Positions 1 to 13,300 of a stretch of 64,000 nucleotides of DNA are shown here, piece by piece. Source of the DNA: Leptobrachium leishanense (Eukaryota; Chordata; Amphibia; Anura; Megophryidae); contig CM019066.1 of the NCBI GenBank assembly GCA_009667805.1, positions 115,806,190-115,870,189 of the forward strand, read 5' to 3'. Below the pieces are notes generated by a model. That model saw nothing but the letters and a program-made list of their open reading frames with translations, made no database searches and had not been told where the DNA came from. A program made the position numbers and the translations under genes. How positions within the stretch are numbered: position 1 is the stretch's first letter; every line of letters begins with the position of its first letter.

Positions 1-219
1 ATGACATCCCAGCTTTGCCGAGAGTTCCAAAACGTGGCGACCTTGAAACCCGATCGGCTGATTGACAGCTGGGAGGGCGGAGTAAAGTCCACCGCTTCTC
101 TCAGCAATATCAGCCGATCGGGGAAAAGGTAGAAGGCTGGGGAATAAAATGGGATACTTCAGGTAATATGACCACCTTAAAAAGCTGAGGTGGTCATATT
201 GCCTGGAGTATCCCTTTAA
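1..219 (-). repeat. AAAGGGATACT-family MITE, truncated by window edge
   Basis: Reading the minus strand, the element starts at 219 with AAAGGGATACTCCAGGCA and folds back on itself at once: a GACCACCT-type segment and its complement lie at about 170-205. The rest runs off the window start. The same family, in the opposite orientation, closes the window (63800-64000), including the block with the ctgggagggcggagtaaag motif near 70-90. It is non-coding. The superfamily cannot be decided because the other end is missing. Confidence 0.75.
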
Positions 220-1023
220 TAGCATAACAGCTTTATAAAGAGAAGATAATGTTATTAAACACAGGGGTTTTTTAATCGTTATTGCTGTTTTGTGACTAAC
301 AATATAAAGGATAGAATCTGTGGCTGCCATGTTTTATTAGGTTCTCTATCAGGCTACATATTAATCATAGTGAAGGTATATTCCAATGAAACTCCTTTTT
401 CCGTCATTATAAGCTTTACTTAACATGCCAGCTGCAGGGAGAAGCATAAATTTGGGTGTAAGGATTGTGGTTTGGTTTGCCTGTAAATCAAGCAATATAG
501 CTCTGCGGTTACTTAAGGACAAAAAAAAACATAGCGGAGAAAACCACAAACGTTTTGTCATCACAGCCAACATTATTCTACAACAATTCATTTCACTGAA
601 AAATTAATTTTTTTGTCAATCCGTCACCAAACCAAATGTAATTAATTCAATGCCAAATAATAAATATGCATTTTTGAACGTTATAAAGTGTAGGGATTTA
701 TTCATTCACTGAGGAATTGTAGAGCAAAATATAAATATTGGAGTTGGTAGCATTTTCAAATTAAGTTTTTATGGCCTAAAATTTCCAAATCACCACAAAT
801 TTTCCAGCTGTTAAATAATTTTTTTATACTGTACTGATATACAGGATGTGCATGGTATATTCATTTTAAAAATACATTTTATGGCCCAATAACAATTATT
901 TGTTAGCAGTAGTGGACTAAGGGTTTCTTTGCCCTGGAAGATATTAGTGTGCTGCTGCCCTGTCTTATGCCATTTACCCCATTCTCTCACTCATTTTGGC
1001 CCCTTACTGAACTTTCTCAACCT
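220..1023. other. AT-rich tract, no gene seen
   Basis: No splice-flanked or homologous coding segment is visible. The short ORFs here have no recognisable composition or motif. The end of the tract (about 905-1020) leads into the CT-rich minisatellite. Confidence 0.5.
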
Positions 1024-1560
1024 CATTGTATACCCACCGCATGTCTCTCACTCCCATTGCATCTCTTCATGTGTCTCACTCCATTGTGTTCCTACTTCAT
1101 GCCTCTCACCCCACATTGTGTTCCTACTTCATGCTCTCATTCCCATTACATCTCTTCTTCATGCTCTCACTCCATATTGTGTTCCTACTTCATGCCTCTC
1201 ACTCCCCATTGTGTCCCTACCTCATGCCTCTCACCCCCATTGTGTCCATACCTCATGCCTCTCACCCCTATTGTGCCTCTACTTCATGCGTCTCACTCTC
1301 CATTGTGTCCTTACCTCATGCCTCTCACCCCATTGCATCTCTTCTTCATGTGTCTCACTCCCCATTGTGTCCTTACCTCATGCCTCTCACCCCTATTGTG
1401 TCTCTTCTTCATGTGTCTCACACCCCATTGTGTCATTACCTCATGCCTCTCACCCCCATTGCGTCTCTTCTTCATGTGTCTCACTCCCCAATGTGTCCCT
1501 ACCTCATGCCTTTCATTCCCCATTGTGCCTCTACCTCATCTCACTCACCCCATTTTCCTG
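1024..1560. repeat. CT-rich minisatellite, about 32-bp unit
   Basis: About 16 degenerate copies of a 31-33 bp unit containing CATTGTGTCCCTACCTCATG and CCTCTCAC are arranged head to tail. Unit variants alternate (tctcttcttcatgtg against cctacctcatgcc), which suggests a higher-order pattern in the second half. Overlapping long open frames on both strands are by-products of the period and are not genes. Confidence 0.9.
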
Positions 1561-1960
1561 CTCATCTATTCACAGCGTGAGAAGAAATTGGCGATAAGGA
1601 ACATTATGTTTTCTATTTGGATAAATTCAATTCAGTACAATCATATACTAATTAAAAAACAAATTAAAATGAAACATGTCGTTATAAGTAAATTTCTCAT
1701 AATTAAATAATTTAATATCCCAAGGTTCCTTTACGAAGGTGCGTACTAATAACTGTGCAAGGCATGTTCCACACAAAGTTATCACTCAACCTTGCCCCAT
1801 CTCCACTGATTGGCGTGTCATTTGTGTAGTTTTGTGCGTCCTGCACTTTGTATAGAACATGCAAAAGAAAAGTGGCCCTGGTGGTAAAATAAAAAAGCAA
1901 TTCCAAGTTACTCTTCTCTCCTGCCACTGGTGCAGAGGTCTCCATAAAATATTATGAATA

Positions 1961-2045
1961 AACATTAGCAAATCCAGAATAAATATATTCCCCTTTACAA
2001 CTACTAATATTTATAAAGTGCCACAAAATTCCGTAGTACATGACC
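1961..2045 (-). repeat. Possible LINE 3'-end fragment
   Basis: The segment with tatttataaagtgccacaaaattcc resembles the 'tataaagcgccaacaa..ttc' LINE 3' termini seen again near 10196 and 10670. It is short and degenerate; the assignment rests only on this motif. Confidence 0.35.
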
Positions 2046-2193
2046 AAGTCAATTTGGTGAATCCTTCTCCCCCTCTTCAGCAAATGCCCTTTAAGCCTTT
2101 GGTGAAGAGGGGGGAGCAGGATCCATCTTCTTGTGCTGACCATAAGAACATTAGGGTCAGATAGTGCCTTTTGTCCTTCCACAGGAAGATTGT

Positions 2194-2359
2194 CAGGGTT
2201 ATTCAGAGAGAGGTGAAAACCAGGAGAACTGTTGGAGAACTGAAAATAACCAGAAAAATTCTCCCATTTATCTCCCTTTCCTAATCGGCTATTTGGTCTA
2301 GATTGTTCTCTTCTCCTTCCAATTCTCCTGGTCTTCACCTCTCTCTGAATAACCCCCTG
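2194..2359. repeat. CAGGGTTATTCA palindromic MITE, copy 1
   Basis: A 166-bp element that is nearly one inverted repeat. It begins CAGGGTTATTCAGAGAGAGG and ends with the complement (ctctctgaataacc...ctg). The centre reads as a block with 'aaatagcc/ggctatttggtc' symmetry. At least five relatives lie at 12189, 49839, 52226, 52914 and 57055. There is no coding capacity. Confidence 0.9.
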
Positions 2360-2467
2360 TGAGATGGCACAGTTGGAGAAAATGAATATAGCACATGTTT
2401 AGAGTGAGATGCCTTATAAGTGTTGGTCTGTGTCTCCTTAATGACACTTTATTTTTGCTTTGGATTT

Positions 2468-2718
2468 TTTCGGTGGTTTCATTCGACAGGTTTATTCAGG
2501 CGAATCCCATAGGCTTCAAATGTTAAAAAATATTCCCGTTTTAACTCAATATCTAATAAACCATTGATTATAATATTCTGCAGTAAAACGTCTCTTTATT
2601 TATAGATTTTTTTAGGATCTTTTAGGAATTTTTCGGGATTTTTTTTGGCGAAAATTCTTTTTCGTTTTTTTTTTAAAGTCACGTGCGGTGACTTTTCGCT
2701 TCTCTTTGAATAACCCTG
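2468..2718. repeat. Deletion derivative of the long GGGTTATTCA MITE
   Basis: This shares with 7294-8188 the block with tattcaggcgaatcccatagg, the 'aatatctaataaacc' segment and the 'gtctctttatttatagatttttt' run. It ends at the terminal motif ctctttgaataaccctg. The outer left portion present in the 7294 copy is missing. Confidence 0.8.
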
Positions 2719-2721
2719 TAT

Positions 2722-3732
2722 GGGCTACATTACATATATCACGCTAAAACGGGGATGCAAAGGAGAAAAACCTAAGCCTGCAGGTTTCTCCTTTGTGCCC
2801 CCATTTTAGCGCGATAATATATTACAATGCAGGCACTTAAAAAGCCGCCTGCATTGTTAAGCGCCGCAGTGCGCATCCTCTACATGGAGTCCATAGGACT
2901 CCTTTGAGCGGACAGTGCCGGTCACATAAGGCGAGTGCCGCGATCTCCACCGGAAGGGAGCCCAGGCGAAGATACTCACGAGATCACCACTGAAAGGACG
3001 CCGCAAGTCCCATAAATGAATGAAGCAAAAGAAGTGGGATCTTCAAGTGAGAAACGTAGAAATTTATTCGGGTACAGCAAACCTCATAGACAAAACATGT
3101 GACGTTTCGACCCGAAGGTCTTAATCATACAAGTATGATTGTATGATGTATGATTAAGACCTTTGGGTCGAAACGTCACATGTTTTGTCTATGAGGTTTG
3201 CTGTACCCGAATAAATTTCTACGTTTCTCACTTGAAGATCCCACTTCTTTTGCTTCAGTGCCAGTCACATGACCTGCAGGTCACACGAGATCTGGCAGGT
3301 TGGCATAGTGATTTGCAGGGAGAGACTGGGGGACTTTTTTCTGCAGTCAATCCCTGCTCCTGCCGGACGGAGGAGGCGGATGGAGCCACGGTCCTCACCG
3401 TGAGATAGGAGGTGAGTATTTGATTTATTTTGGGGGGTTTCTGGCTGGTGCTGACGGATTCTGCAGCAACGGAATCCATTAGCATCAAGTCCAGGCTGTG
3501 GTTAACTTTTTGCTAACCGCAGCCAGACGTTAATTAGCATTAGGACTTTGTAATCCAGATGCTGATTAACACTTTATGCTCCCCATGTTAAGTATAGGGA
3601 GCGCAAAAGTACAGTTACCTCGCGTTGAAAAGCGCCAGGGACCAAATGCAAACGATTGTAATATGGTGCGCCCACGTTAGGGCCACCAGGGCTAACGATA
3701 ACGCTCAGGCAGGTGAGATTGTAATGTAGCCC
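2722..3732. repeat. Harbinger-like MITE with TAT duplication
   Basis: The termini are inverted repeats (GGGCTACATTACA at the left, TGTAATGTAGCCC at the right), flanked on both sides by TAT (2719-2721 and 3733-3735). A 3-bp duplication fits PIF/Harbinger, but assignment by TSD alone is tentative. Inside are a sub-palindrome (2744-2812), GC-rich blocks, and the large hairpin at 3021-3257, which looks like a later insertion. An inverted degenerate relative lies at about 62352-62990. Confidence 0.7.
3021..3257. repeat. Near-perfect 110-bp-arm palindrome
   Basis: Arms 3021-3130 and 3148-3257 are reverse complements with one mismatch found by eye, separated by 17 bp. Each arm carries the motif GGTCGAAACGTCACATG and an AATAAA-like run, typical of 3' ends of some frog retroelements. 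It sits inside the 2722-3732 element. Confidence 0.9.
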
Positions 3733-3920
3733 TATATAGGTTGTATTCAGGTGTTTAATGATATGATTCCCTGTTAAGTCACAATAAATAAAGGATTTAT
3801 CATATATTTTTGTTATATGTGTGGATTTTGATTGATTGTTTGTGTAAAGTTTAAGGTGATAATTGCTAATCGGGGACAGAAATCTTGTTGAGTTCCCAGA
3901 CTTATTTTATTTGGAACTTA

Positions 3921-3950
3921 TATATATATATATACAGTATATATGAGAGG
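3921..3950. repeat. (TA)n microsatellite
   Basis: An alternating TA run with one CAG interruption lies about 240 bp upstream of the IL12A TATA box. Confidence 0.8.
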
Positions 3951-4152
3951 GAGACTGGTGGTAGTGGTGCTGGAGAGGAGGAATTGGGATAAAAAGATGA
4001 ATTTACAGCATAGTAATACTTAGAAAGAGAACTTGTGGAAATGTTCACTAGAAACCATCTCTTTTAGGAATATATTCAGCGGATAGGAACACTCTCAATT
4101 TCAGATTTACGCAGACATCAAAGTATCTGCTGTGTAGAAAGAAGGAAATGTT

Positions 4153-4195
4153 GGGGAAGTCCTGACTTTAGTCAGTGCATTGTGTAGTATATAAA
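4153..4195 (+). promoter_or_regulatory. IL12A core promoter: TATA box and possible kB site
   Basis: TATATAAAG at 4188-4196 is placed to start transcription about 25-30 bp downstream, near 4220. That leaves a 5' UTR of about 55 bp before the ATG at 4275. GGGGAAGTCC at 4153-4162 resembles an NF-kB site but departs from the consensus at one position, and ETS-like GGAA cores precede it (4141-4150). The TATA assignment is well supported by position. The kB and ETS readings are guesses based on motif and on the known NF-kB control of IL-12 genes. Confidence 0.6.
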
Positions 4196-4274
4196 GGATG
4201 TGCAACCAGCAGCAATGTATTCCAAGTGTTCCTCTCATCTCCTGTGCTCACACCCTGCCTGAAGTCTCAGCATC

Positions 4275-4311
4275 ATGACCAGGATCCCTCAACTGAGCAG
4301 CCATGGACTGT
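4275..4311 (+). CDS. IL12A: IL12A exon 1 (coding part)
   Basis: ATG and 12 codons plus one base, then the donor GTAAGT at 4312. The upstream context (4220-4274) is a short 5' UTR. The junction completes a Cys codon with exon 2 and leads straight into the hydrophobic signal segment, as expected for the first coding exon of p35. Confidence 0.85.
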
Positions 4312-7300
4312 GTAAGTATTTTGCTGGAATAGATGCCTGGAATCATGGGGATCATCCTTCAGATTAATGATAAAGTACATTTTGCTTAAATCATAAATTA
4401 ATACCCCTTCACTGCTGAGCCATTTCACGTCTTAAAAAACACATTTTTCTTTTTTTTAATTGTTTTTGTTGTTTACTTTAAACATGGTCATGTTTGGTAT
4501 CATTGGAAAGGCCATGCTCTGGCCTTTTTAGTGATACCAACTATGACCCTGCTAGCTGCCAACAGTTGGGAGATATCGGGGTTCAAAGGAACCCCCTATC
4601 TTTCTTTAGGAGTCAATGAGGACGTTCCCCACACAGCCTCAGCAGTGAAAGGGTTAATAAAAACACGAGTTATTTAAAAAATTATGAAAAATAGTGGAAA
4701 GTTATATTAACATATTTATATAAATTAATTACGCACAAATTTCTGCATTCATCTATTAAACATATAGAATACTTATAGAATTAAACTAAGTATTTATAGA
4801 AGTAAATATTAATGGTTTTGGGGGAGTAGAAGCCTGAGGACATATGTCCTGTGGACTGGAGATAGTTTTTTTGGGTTTTTTTTAGATTTTTTTTCATTTT
4901 TTCATAAAACAGTGTTAGACTTAACGTTAATTCAAACTAATAATTTGAGATCTAAAGGCAAAGCTTATAAAGGTAATGCTGAGGCAAATCTGGGAGAGAG
5001 TGCTGCATATAGAGTAAACAAAGAAATAGAATATTACTATATGAAAATGAAATATTCTTTATACCTTATAGAGGTTGAATATCTGTAAATATACTATTTT
5101 CATCATAAAATACAGTAAGTGCCTTAAAAATCTGTATAATTATAATGAAGTAGATATAACAGATGTAAAGCAGAGGGAAATTGTTCTATCGTGGTTTTTT
5201 TTACACATTTTTTGGTTTCTGTTGTTCACCGGGTTAGGACCCACCCTAGAGATTTGCCTTCACGTGGCGGTGGGCTTAATACTTCAATGGCCATTTAAGT
5301 AGACAAAAAATATATATATTTTTTTCCATGTTGGTTTATAGGATTGCCTTTTGATTGATACATAAATAGTCACTGGTGTGCATATGCTGTATATTTATTA
5401 TGGGTAAAGTCCAAAATCTGGAAAAAGCCCGAAATAAAAACTAAACTTTGAGCATTACCTGGGCGTTTCTTGGGTGATGCAGGATTTACCCAACAATACT
5501 GGTTAATGTGTTTTCAGAGACTACAGTGCCATAAAAGACTAACTCTAACCCTAAACACTAAACATCAACATTACCCAGGGGGAGCTTGGGTAGTCCATAG
5601 ATTACCCAACTAAAGCCTGAATATTGCATATTTTTTATTAGGCTTGTGCACCGATTTTTTTTCAGTTCGATTCGGTTCGATTTGTTCGGATGTTTAAAAT
5701 TTTCGATTCGGCTCGTTTCGACCGATTTCTTTTTCGATTCGGTTCGGTTCGTTTTTCGTGTACATTTTTTTTTCGGAATATCGACCATTTTCATGTTTTC
5801 GGGTCACTTTGCTCGTTTTTTGTATCGACTTTTCGTGATTTCGGAAATTTTCGTTTTTTCGGAACGTCTGTTCTCCTCGTTTCAAAGTGTCTAACTCTAT
5901 TCGTTTTGACGTAAACTACTATGATTTACTTTTTTTATACTTTATATATTTTTTTATAATAAATTTTTGGTTTGTTTTTCGGATCCGATAATTCATTCTG
6001 TCGATACGATAATTCTGGCGATTCTATCCTTTTTTTTTTATTAAATAAAGATCCTTTTTTTCTTATGAATATACATTTCACAACTTTATTTAATCAGATT
6101 AAAATGGTATGAAAGCCAAGGAACAAAAAAATGAACAAAACGATTTAAAAAACGAATGCCACAAGAAACAAGTGATACGCATTTACAAATACAAAATTTA
6201 CAGAATCAGCGATATAACCGATAATAGTTAAATATACGATGTCCAGAATTACCGAAATGGAACCGAAATCACGAATGGAACCGAAATCATGAATAGAGCA
6301 AAAATAAATTTCGATTTGACACATTTCAAGTCCATTCGAAAAATCCGAAATTTTTTCGTTTCGGCTCGGAAAACTTTTCGGATCTATCGGTTTTCGGGTC
6401 CGATCCGATTTGGAAATTCGGCCGAATCCGAAGACACGAATCGGGAAATTTCGTGAAAATTCTGAAATTCCGAAACCCGAAACGCACATCCCTACTTTTT
6501 ATAGCTTTACCCAGAGGTTTAGGTAATGTGGGCTGTTTATATCTGGGCTTTAGCCGGGTAAAGCTAGCATTACCAGACTTCTAGACGTTACCCATGACAT
6601 TTATATATAGAATTATAATGGGAATATATAGAATTCAACAGACGTTTACAAAAATGTGCAATATGTTTATAACACATTTTAATTAAAGAATATATAGACT
6701 CAATTTATTAGAGGATAACATTGTAACGCAAATCCTTAACACAACAGTAATCCATTAGATTGTGTACTTTGTAGCAGGTTTCAGGACATCAATGTAAAAC
6801 CTTTTCCATACAAAAAAATTATTCTATGATGTGTGTCTATATGGAGTCTTTAATCTCTTGCCTATTTTCTGGTTCTACCAAACCTAACTAAATTGTAATC
6901 TCATAGTACGCACTGATGTATCTCTTGTTTTTGTCCCCTCCAGGTTCGTGGTTCAGTTTGATGTTTTTGCTAATTTATCAGTCCACATTCGGAGAGAATA
7001 AACCAATATCACATCAAATTTCAAAATCCATTGACTTTACCAAATGCCAAATCTTCTCCAGGGACTTAATAAACAGAACATCTATAGTGCTCTCCAGTAT
7101 GCAGGTACATTGCTTCTTACGCACTCAACACTGAAATCGTGGAACAAAAGTGAGACCTGTGTGTATTTTTGTGGCTGCACACACAAACTATTGCTCATGT
7201 CATCAAAATGTACATATTAATACATCATGTTTGTCTCTTTCTTTTCACTGTCCATATGGAAAGCAAACGTTTCAGATGGCTTGAGAACATCTACAGGGTT

Positions 7301-10300
7301 ATTCAAAGAGATCCGAATTGCTTGAGAAAGGTAACCGAACGCTGAAAATCAGCGTTCGGTTACCTTTCCTGGCCATTCGGCTGTCCAGAGAGCAGGCAAT
7401 TCGCCAAATCCTAGCGAATTGCCTGAACATACGGTGCCTGTTCGAGGGCAGAGAAAACCCCATGAAAAGCACTGCTTCGGCTATTCAGAGAACACAAACC
7501 AGCAGTGAAAGGTTCCCCTAATGCCCTGCCATTCGGTGGTTTAATTCGGCAAGTTTATTCAGGAGAATCCCATAGGCTTCAATGTTAAAAATATTCCCGT
7601 TTTAATTCAATATCTAATAAACCGTTCATTATAAATTCTGCAGTAAAAAGTCTCTTTATTTATAGATTTTTTTTGGATATTTTAAGCATTTTTCTGAATT
7701 TTTATTTTTTTTAAAAGTCCGATTTTTATAAAAAAAAATTAAGTTTACTTATTTTTTCTGTAACAGCCCTTTTTATTATCATTCCCTGGACCTCGTATGC
7801 AAATGTCAGACATTTTCGCTGAGTAGTTTCTTTGCAAACAGCGTTTCATTTTCACACATTCATACAAACTATTTTGCTAATTTATTCACTGCCTCTTCTG
7901 CGGTCTCGGCGGCTGCGCTGTGTGTGATCGGCTCCTGCTCGGGCTTTTTCCGTGGTTTTCGGCAGGTTAATCCAGATGTTTTTGTGGCTTTTCGGCGTGC
8001 ATTCGCTGGGTTTTGCGGTTCGTTTTCGTCAGGTTTGCGGCAGCTTTTCCCTGCAATTCGGGGACCCTGTGGTGCTTGCTGAATACACCGCAGGGTCACC
8101 GAAATGGGATCGGCAAAAGGAACCGAATTGAAGAGAATGAAAAGTCACGAACATGCGGTGACTTTTCGAATCTCTTTGGATAACCCTGATACTATATGCT
8201 CACAATAGAGAGTTGTAGGGGCAGACTACGCCCTGAAGAAGGCAGAGGCTTCCCTCAGAGGTGGTGCTGTGCCAATCAGCCTAATTGTTGGGCCAGTCAA
8301 AGTATCTTTTGATCTCTCCCACTGGTGTTCCTTGGCTTTGCCCAGTTGTCGATGTCCTCTCAAGTTGCATCTGGCACATGAGTCCTGATCCTCAGCAAGC
8401 TAAAAATCACAGCTTGCTGGTTTCCGCTTCTGGATGGAGCTAATCTAAAACACTCAGAAGGCTGAAATAGCCCTCCAACAATACCCCCACAGAGGGAGAG
8501 TGACGGGGCTCAGGTCATGGTGACCAATGAGATCACATAGTGATCATAGTGGACACAGTGCCAAGAGAGTCCCTTTATGTATACTTCCACATTTTGCCTG
8601 AAATTAAGATTATTTTTTTCTTCACCTTTTGTGAGTTTGATCACATACACTCACTTCAAGAGTTTATCCTTCACCAAAATTTACAAAACTGAACAGTGAA
8701 CTGTGACTATGGACAGCCATTCTATCATGCACATCCAGCACAGGGCGGAGAGGAAATAAATATGACTAACGGCACACTGTCAAAATTGTTAAAGAAGGGT
8801 TAGCAACATGTTTAATGTCTTAATGTTCATAAATATCAAGTTCATGTAACACATACAGCATGAAACAGCCAGAACAAGTTCGACAGCATAGAGGTCAGCA
8901 TTATCAGACTGATCATTCCCATAGTTTACTGCAGGTTATGGTGCACAATCCTGGCACAAGTCTTTCAATATGTATGAAACAAAGGAAAAGTTATGAGATT
9001 TGCAAAATTTTAGTTTATTGCATAATGAATTCGTTCAACGTGAACCATGACATGAGCTTGCAAGGATTTCAAGTTACCAATACATTGTTTTAGAGTAGAG
9101 TATTCATTCTAGAATATCATAATTGTGTTACTTAACTAACAGCCGCATTGGAAACCATTTTCATAACCTCTTTTAACCTCATCCTTCCAAGTCCTAAGGA
9201 CTTTGGAAGCTCCCATTCTACAGCTAAGACAACAGGAATCCTTCTGACCCATATCCAGCACAGGCTTGAATCCAAGTCATGTTTAAACTTACCCAGAGCT
9301 ACTCTCAACTTTAGTCAAACTCTTTACAAGTACCATTGAAGTCTATGGAGTTAGTAGGTTTACTAGAGCTCTTGGGAGTTTACACCAGACTTGGAATCTA
9401 AGGTCCTTGTTAGATACCATTCACTGCTATTAACACATGGGATGACGTCCCTAAGGAATTTCATGCTAAAATGAAATTACTCTAACACTACATAAATTTT
9501 GTAAGTTCCAGGACCTAGAATTTTGATTGTTTATGTAAACCTCACAAAAATAGATAATTTCCTCATAATTATATGATTATATTCCCTTTCAAACAGAATG
9601 ACGAAAATGAAATATCTTGTAGCTATGAGAATATGGATGCTAAAGATATAACAAGAGGCCATCGCAACACGTGGAGCGCCTGTCTGCCCAGAATCCAAAA
9701 CAAGGTATGTATTACACGTAAGGTTTATGGATATCACAGATCTTTTACTTTATGGTTCAGTGTACAGGCTGAGTATCCTAAACGCTTGGAACCAGAACTT
9801 TTTGGATTTTGCAACTTTTGCATATAATGAGATACCGTATCTTGGGGATGAAATCCAAATCTAGACAAGAAATTCATTTAGGTTCCATATACACATAGCC
9901 TGGAGGTCATTTTATACAATATGTAACAATTGCAACCCTTGTCACACAAAGGTCAGGTGTGGCATTTTCTACTTTTGGTGACAAGTCGGTGCTTTTTTGG
10001 AGTTCCTGATAAGGTATATCCAACCTGTATTAACTAAATGTCAAAAAGATGTTTTTAAACATATCTGCAATGAAGATATAGAAAAGCTGTGAGAAATTAA
10101 AAAGAAAGGAGGTGCTACATTACCTAATTTTCTTTCCCCCCAACATAAAACGTAGCTTTAATAGGATGAAGTACAGTTACATTTACCGTTACAAGTATTT
10201 ATAAAGCGCCAACAAGTTCAGAGAATTCTTGAAGGACTGGAGAGACGGGGAGAGTCTGATGTTGTGGGGGAGGGAGTTCCATAGAAAGGGGGCAGGTCAG

Positions 10301-13300
10301 GAGAAGTGGTGCCTAACTTTGAGTTTCAAAGCTGGAAATAATGATATGCCGAGAGCTAGACATTAGTCTTCCCAATGTTCTGTCAGAGCTCTTATGCAAT
10401 ATTGGAAGCCATGACATAACATACTCACAGGTAGTGTACATTAATAATATGCTTTTAGTTATAATATTTATGACTACTTATTGATGAGTAATCTTTTACA
10501 CTTATAACCAAGAAATATCTATCAGGTCCATTCACTGTGATTCACATTTATGTCACTTTCCAAATCTGCTATTTGGTCTAGATTGTTCACTTCTCCCAAG
10601 TTTCACCTTTTAGTGAATAGATCTGTATGTTTTTTTATTATTATTATTTATTATTATTATTATTAATTTATATAGCGCCAGCATATTCCGCAGCACTGAA
10701 CATTAGGTGCAATATAGACTGAACAACATTTGATGAACCAGTACAGGAGGAAACGAGGGCCCTATTTCCCTGGGAATTTACAATCTAGAAGGGTTGGGGG
10801 TGGAAACTGGAGGAGAGGACTGCAAGGTGAGAGTGATGGACAGCTAGGTGAGAGTGATGGACTGGTTGGAAACAGGAGGAGAGGACTGCAAGATGAGAGA
10901 GATGGACTGGTTGAGGCAGTGAGGTGTTTTACTGAGTCGGGTGTTAGGCTTCCCTAAATAGGAATGTCTTATGAGAGTGTTTGAAGGAAGGAAAACTAGG
11001 GGAGAGTCTGACAGTACGAGGGAGTGTGTTCCAGAGGATGGGGGCTATGCCTGAGAAATCTTAAAGTATATCATGGGAAGAGGTGATGCGGGGAGAAGCT
11101 AGGCACAGGTCACTGTTTGACCTTAGGGAGCGGGCTGGGGTGTATTTGGTGACTAATGAGGACAGGTAGTGGAGAGCTGAGTTAGTGAGAGCTTTGTAGG
11201 TCAGGGTAAGGATTTTGAATTTAATTCTGCAGTAGATGGGGAGCCAGTGAAGGGATTGGCAGAGAGGAGAGGCAGAGACTGAGCGTCGAGTTAGGTGTGT
11301 GAGCCTGGCGGAGGCATTCAGAACGGATTGTAGGGGGGAGAGGCGGGAGAGAGGGAGGCCAACTAGAAGATTATTGCAATAGTCAAGTAGGAGATTACGA
11401 GAGCGTGGATGAGTTGCTTTGTGGTGTCAGCGGTAAGAAATGGCCAAATTCGGGAGATATTACGCAACTGGTAGCGGCAGGAGGAGGAAAGCGACTGGAT
11501 GTGGGGGATGAAGGAAAGAGCAGAGTCGAGTGTAACTCCGAGACAGCAAACCTGGCTTGATGGGTAGATAGTGATACCATCAACCATGATAGAGAAGTCA
11601 GGAGGTGGGGAGGCATTAGAGGGAGGAATTAGTAGAAGCTCAGTCTTCATTATGTTAATCTTTAGTTGGTGAGAGGCCATCCAGGAGGAGATGCCAGATA
11701 AACAATCACTGACTGAAAGGACAGGAGGAGAAAGATCAGGGGTAGAGAGGTAGATCTGGGTATCATCAGCGTAGAGGTGGTAACTAAAGCCAAAGCTGTT
11801 AATGATTTTGCCCAGGGAGGAGGTGTAGACAGAGAAGAGCAGAGGACCAAGTACATATCCTGAAGGTACACCTACTGATAAAGGCATTGAGGAGGAGGAG
11901 TTACCAGCATATGATACAGAGAAAGACCTGTTAGCCAGATAAGCGTGAATCCAAGCGAGTGCAGTGTCAGAGACCGAGCGAGCTGAGAGTATGTTTCCAA
12001 ATAGCTAATTCTTTAAAAATGTAACAGCTTCATACAACTGGAAGACAAGAATAAAACTTTCACCTTAAAGTTCACTTTACTAAAGGCACTTTATTACCTT
12101 ATCGCCAGAGCATAATTGCATGCAATGTTTCAAAGGGGCACATCCTGTCCAGAAATAACAGTCTGACATTTACTTCTGTCTTGACTAGCAGGGTTATTCA
12201 GAGAAAGGTGAAAACCAGGAGAACTGGCAGGAGAAGAAAACAATCTAGACCAAATAGCCGATTTAGAAAGTGAGAATTTTTCTGGCTTTGCTAGTTTGAC
12301 CTAGAATTTTCACTTCTTCAATCATTCTCCTGAGTTTCACCTTTCTTTGAATAGACGTGTAAGTCTAGAGCACCAACAGTGAAAACAAAGAGAGGGCACG
12401 GATCTGTTCATAGCATAACTTTTTTTAAATCACTAGTATTTTATTTTTATGTATTTAAAGGAACTTTTTAGGAAAAAGGGTATTGGGAGAATATTAGAGG
12501 GGCAAATAATTTATCCTCTTGACCCCCCCCCCATCGCAAGAAGCCATAAAAAAATTAGTTTGGTTCAAAATCCCAGAATTTCAGATTCCGAAGTATTGTA
12601 GGTTTCCGTAATTTCAGATTAGACCGATTCAGAATATTTGAAGGGTCTGATATATTTGACCATTTCCAATATTCAGAACTGCAATCTACTAAAATATAAA
12701 ACCCTACAGAATGACAAAAGAATAGCTCGGAACTATGCTCCATAATGATACACAGAACCACGATATACCTGGTTTTATGTTTGTTTACTACCAGATTAAC
12801 TGCAAGTAGCAGCTGTTGTAAGACTAGTGAGTAGCTGGTATGGAACCATTTTTTTGATCTGGACAGTCCCCTGCTTATTTATTGTTGCATTGCACCCAGT
12901 TAGTTCAGGGTTGTCCAAACTCTGCCCCCCCCCAGTTGTCCATGAACTACAACTCCCATGCTTCTCTATCCATCTAATGCATTCAGAGATTTCTGGGAGT
13001 TGTAGTTCAGGAACATCTGGGGCGCCAGAGATTGGACATCCCTTTGTTAGTTGGTCGTATATGCTACAAACAAAGGTGTGCGGCGAAAGGTTAACTGCAC
13101 TTTTTGGGTTTTTAGTATTTGTTTCATGATAAAGAAGGTAAACAATAACAGTTTTTGAGTATTTGCGATTTGTAAGTGATAAATGTAACGTGTGTGCACA
13201 ACCTAAAATAAGGTCTGCACACACCTGTGTACACAAACCAAATAATCTAAGAGGTATATATATGCACATCACTACTAATGGAAATATTGCTAGTTTAGTT

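Larger units (their letters stand above)
4312..6943 (+). other. IL12A intron 1
   Basis: 2632 bp, GTAAGT to CCAG. It contains a deleted TTAACCCC-family MITE (about 4410-4660) and a complete hAT MITE (5639-6494). The hAT MITE interrupts a tract rich in 'ttacccag/ctgggtaa' motifs (5440-5638 and 6495-6610) that may itself be an older repeat. Confidence 0.85.

Noticed and set aside
929..1710. Long overlapping open frames, up to 253 codons, rich in Ser, His, Pro and Cys
   Set aside because: They come from the 32-bp minisatellite, are open in several frames on both strands, and lack any start context or domain.
5541..5565. Telomere-like CTAACCCTAAAC words
   Set aside because: Only two imperfect units; no array.
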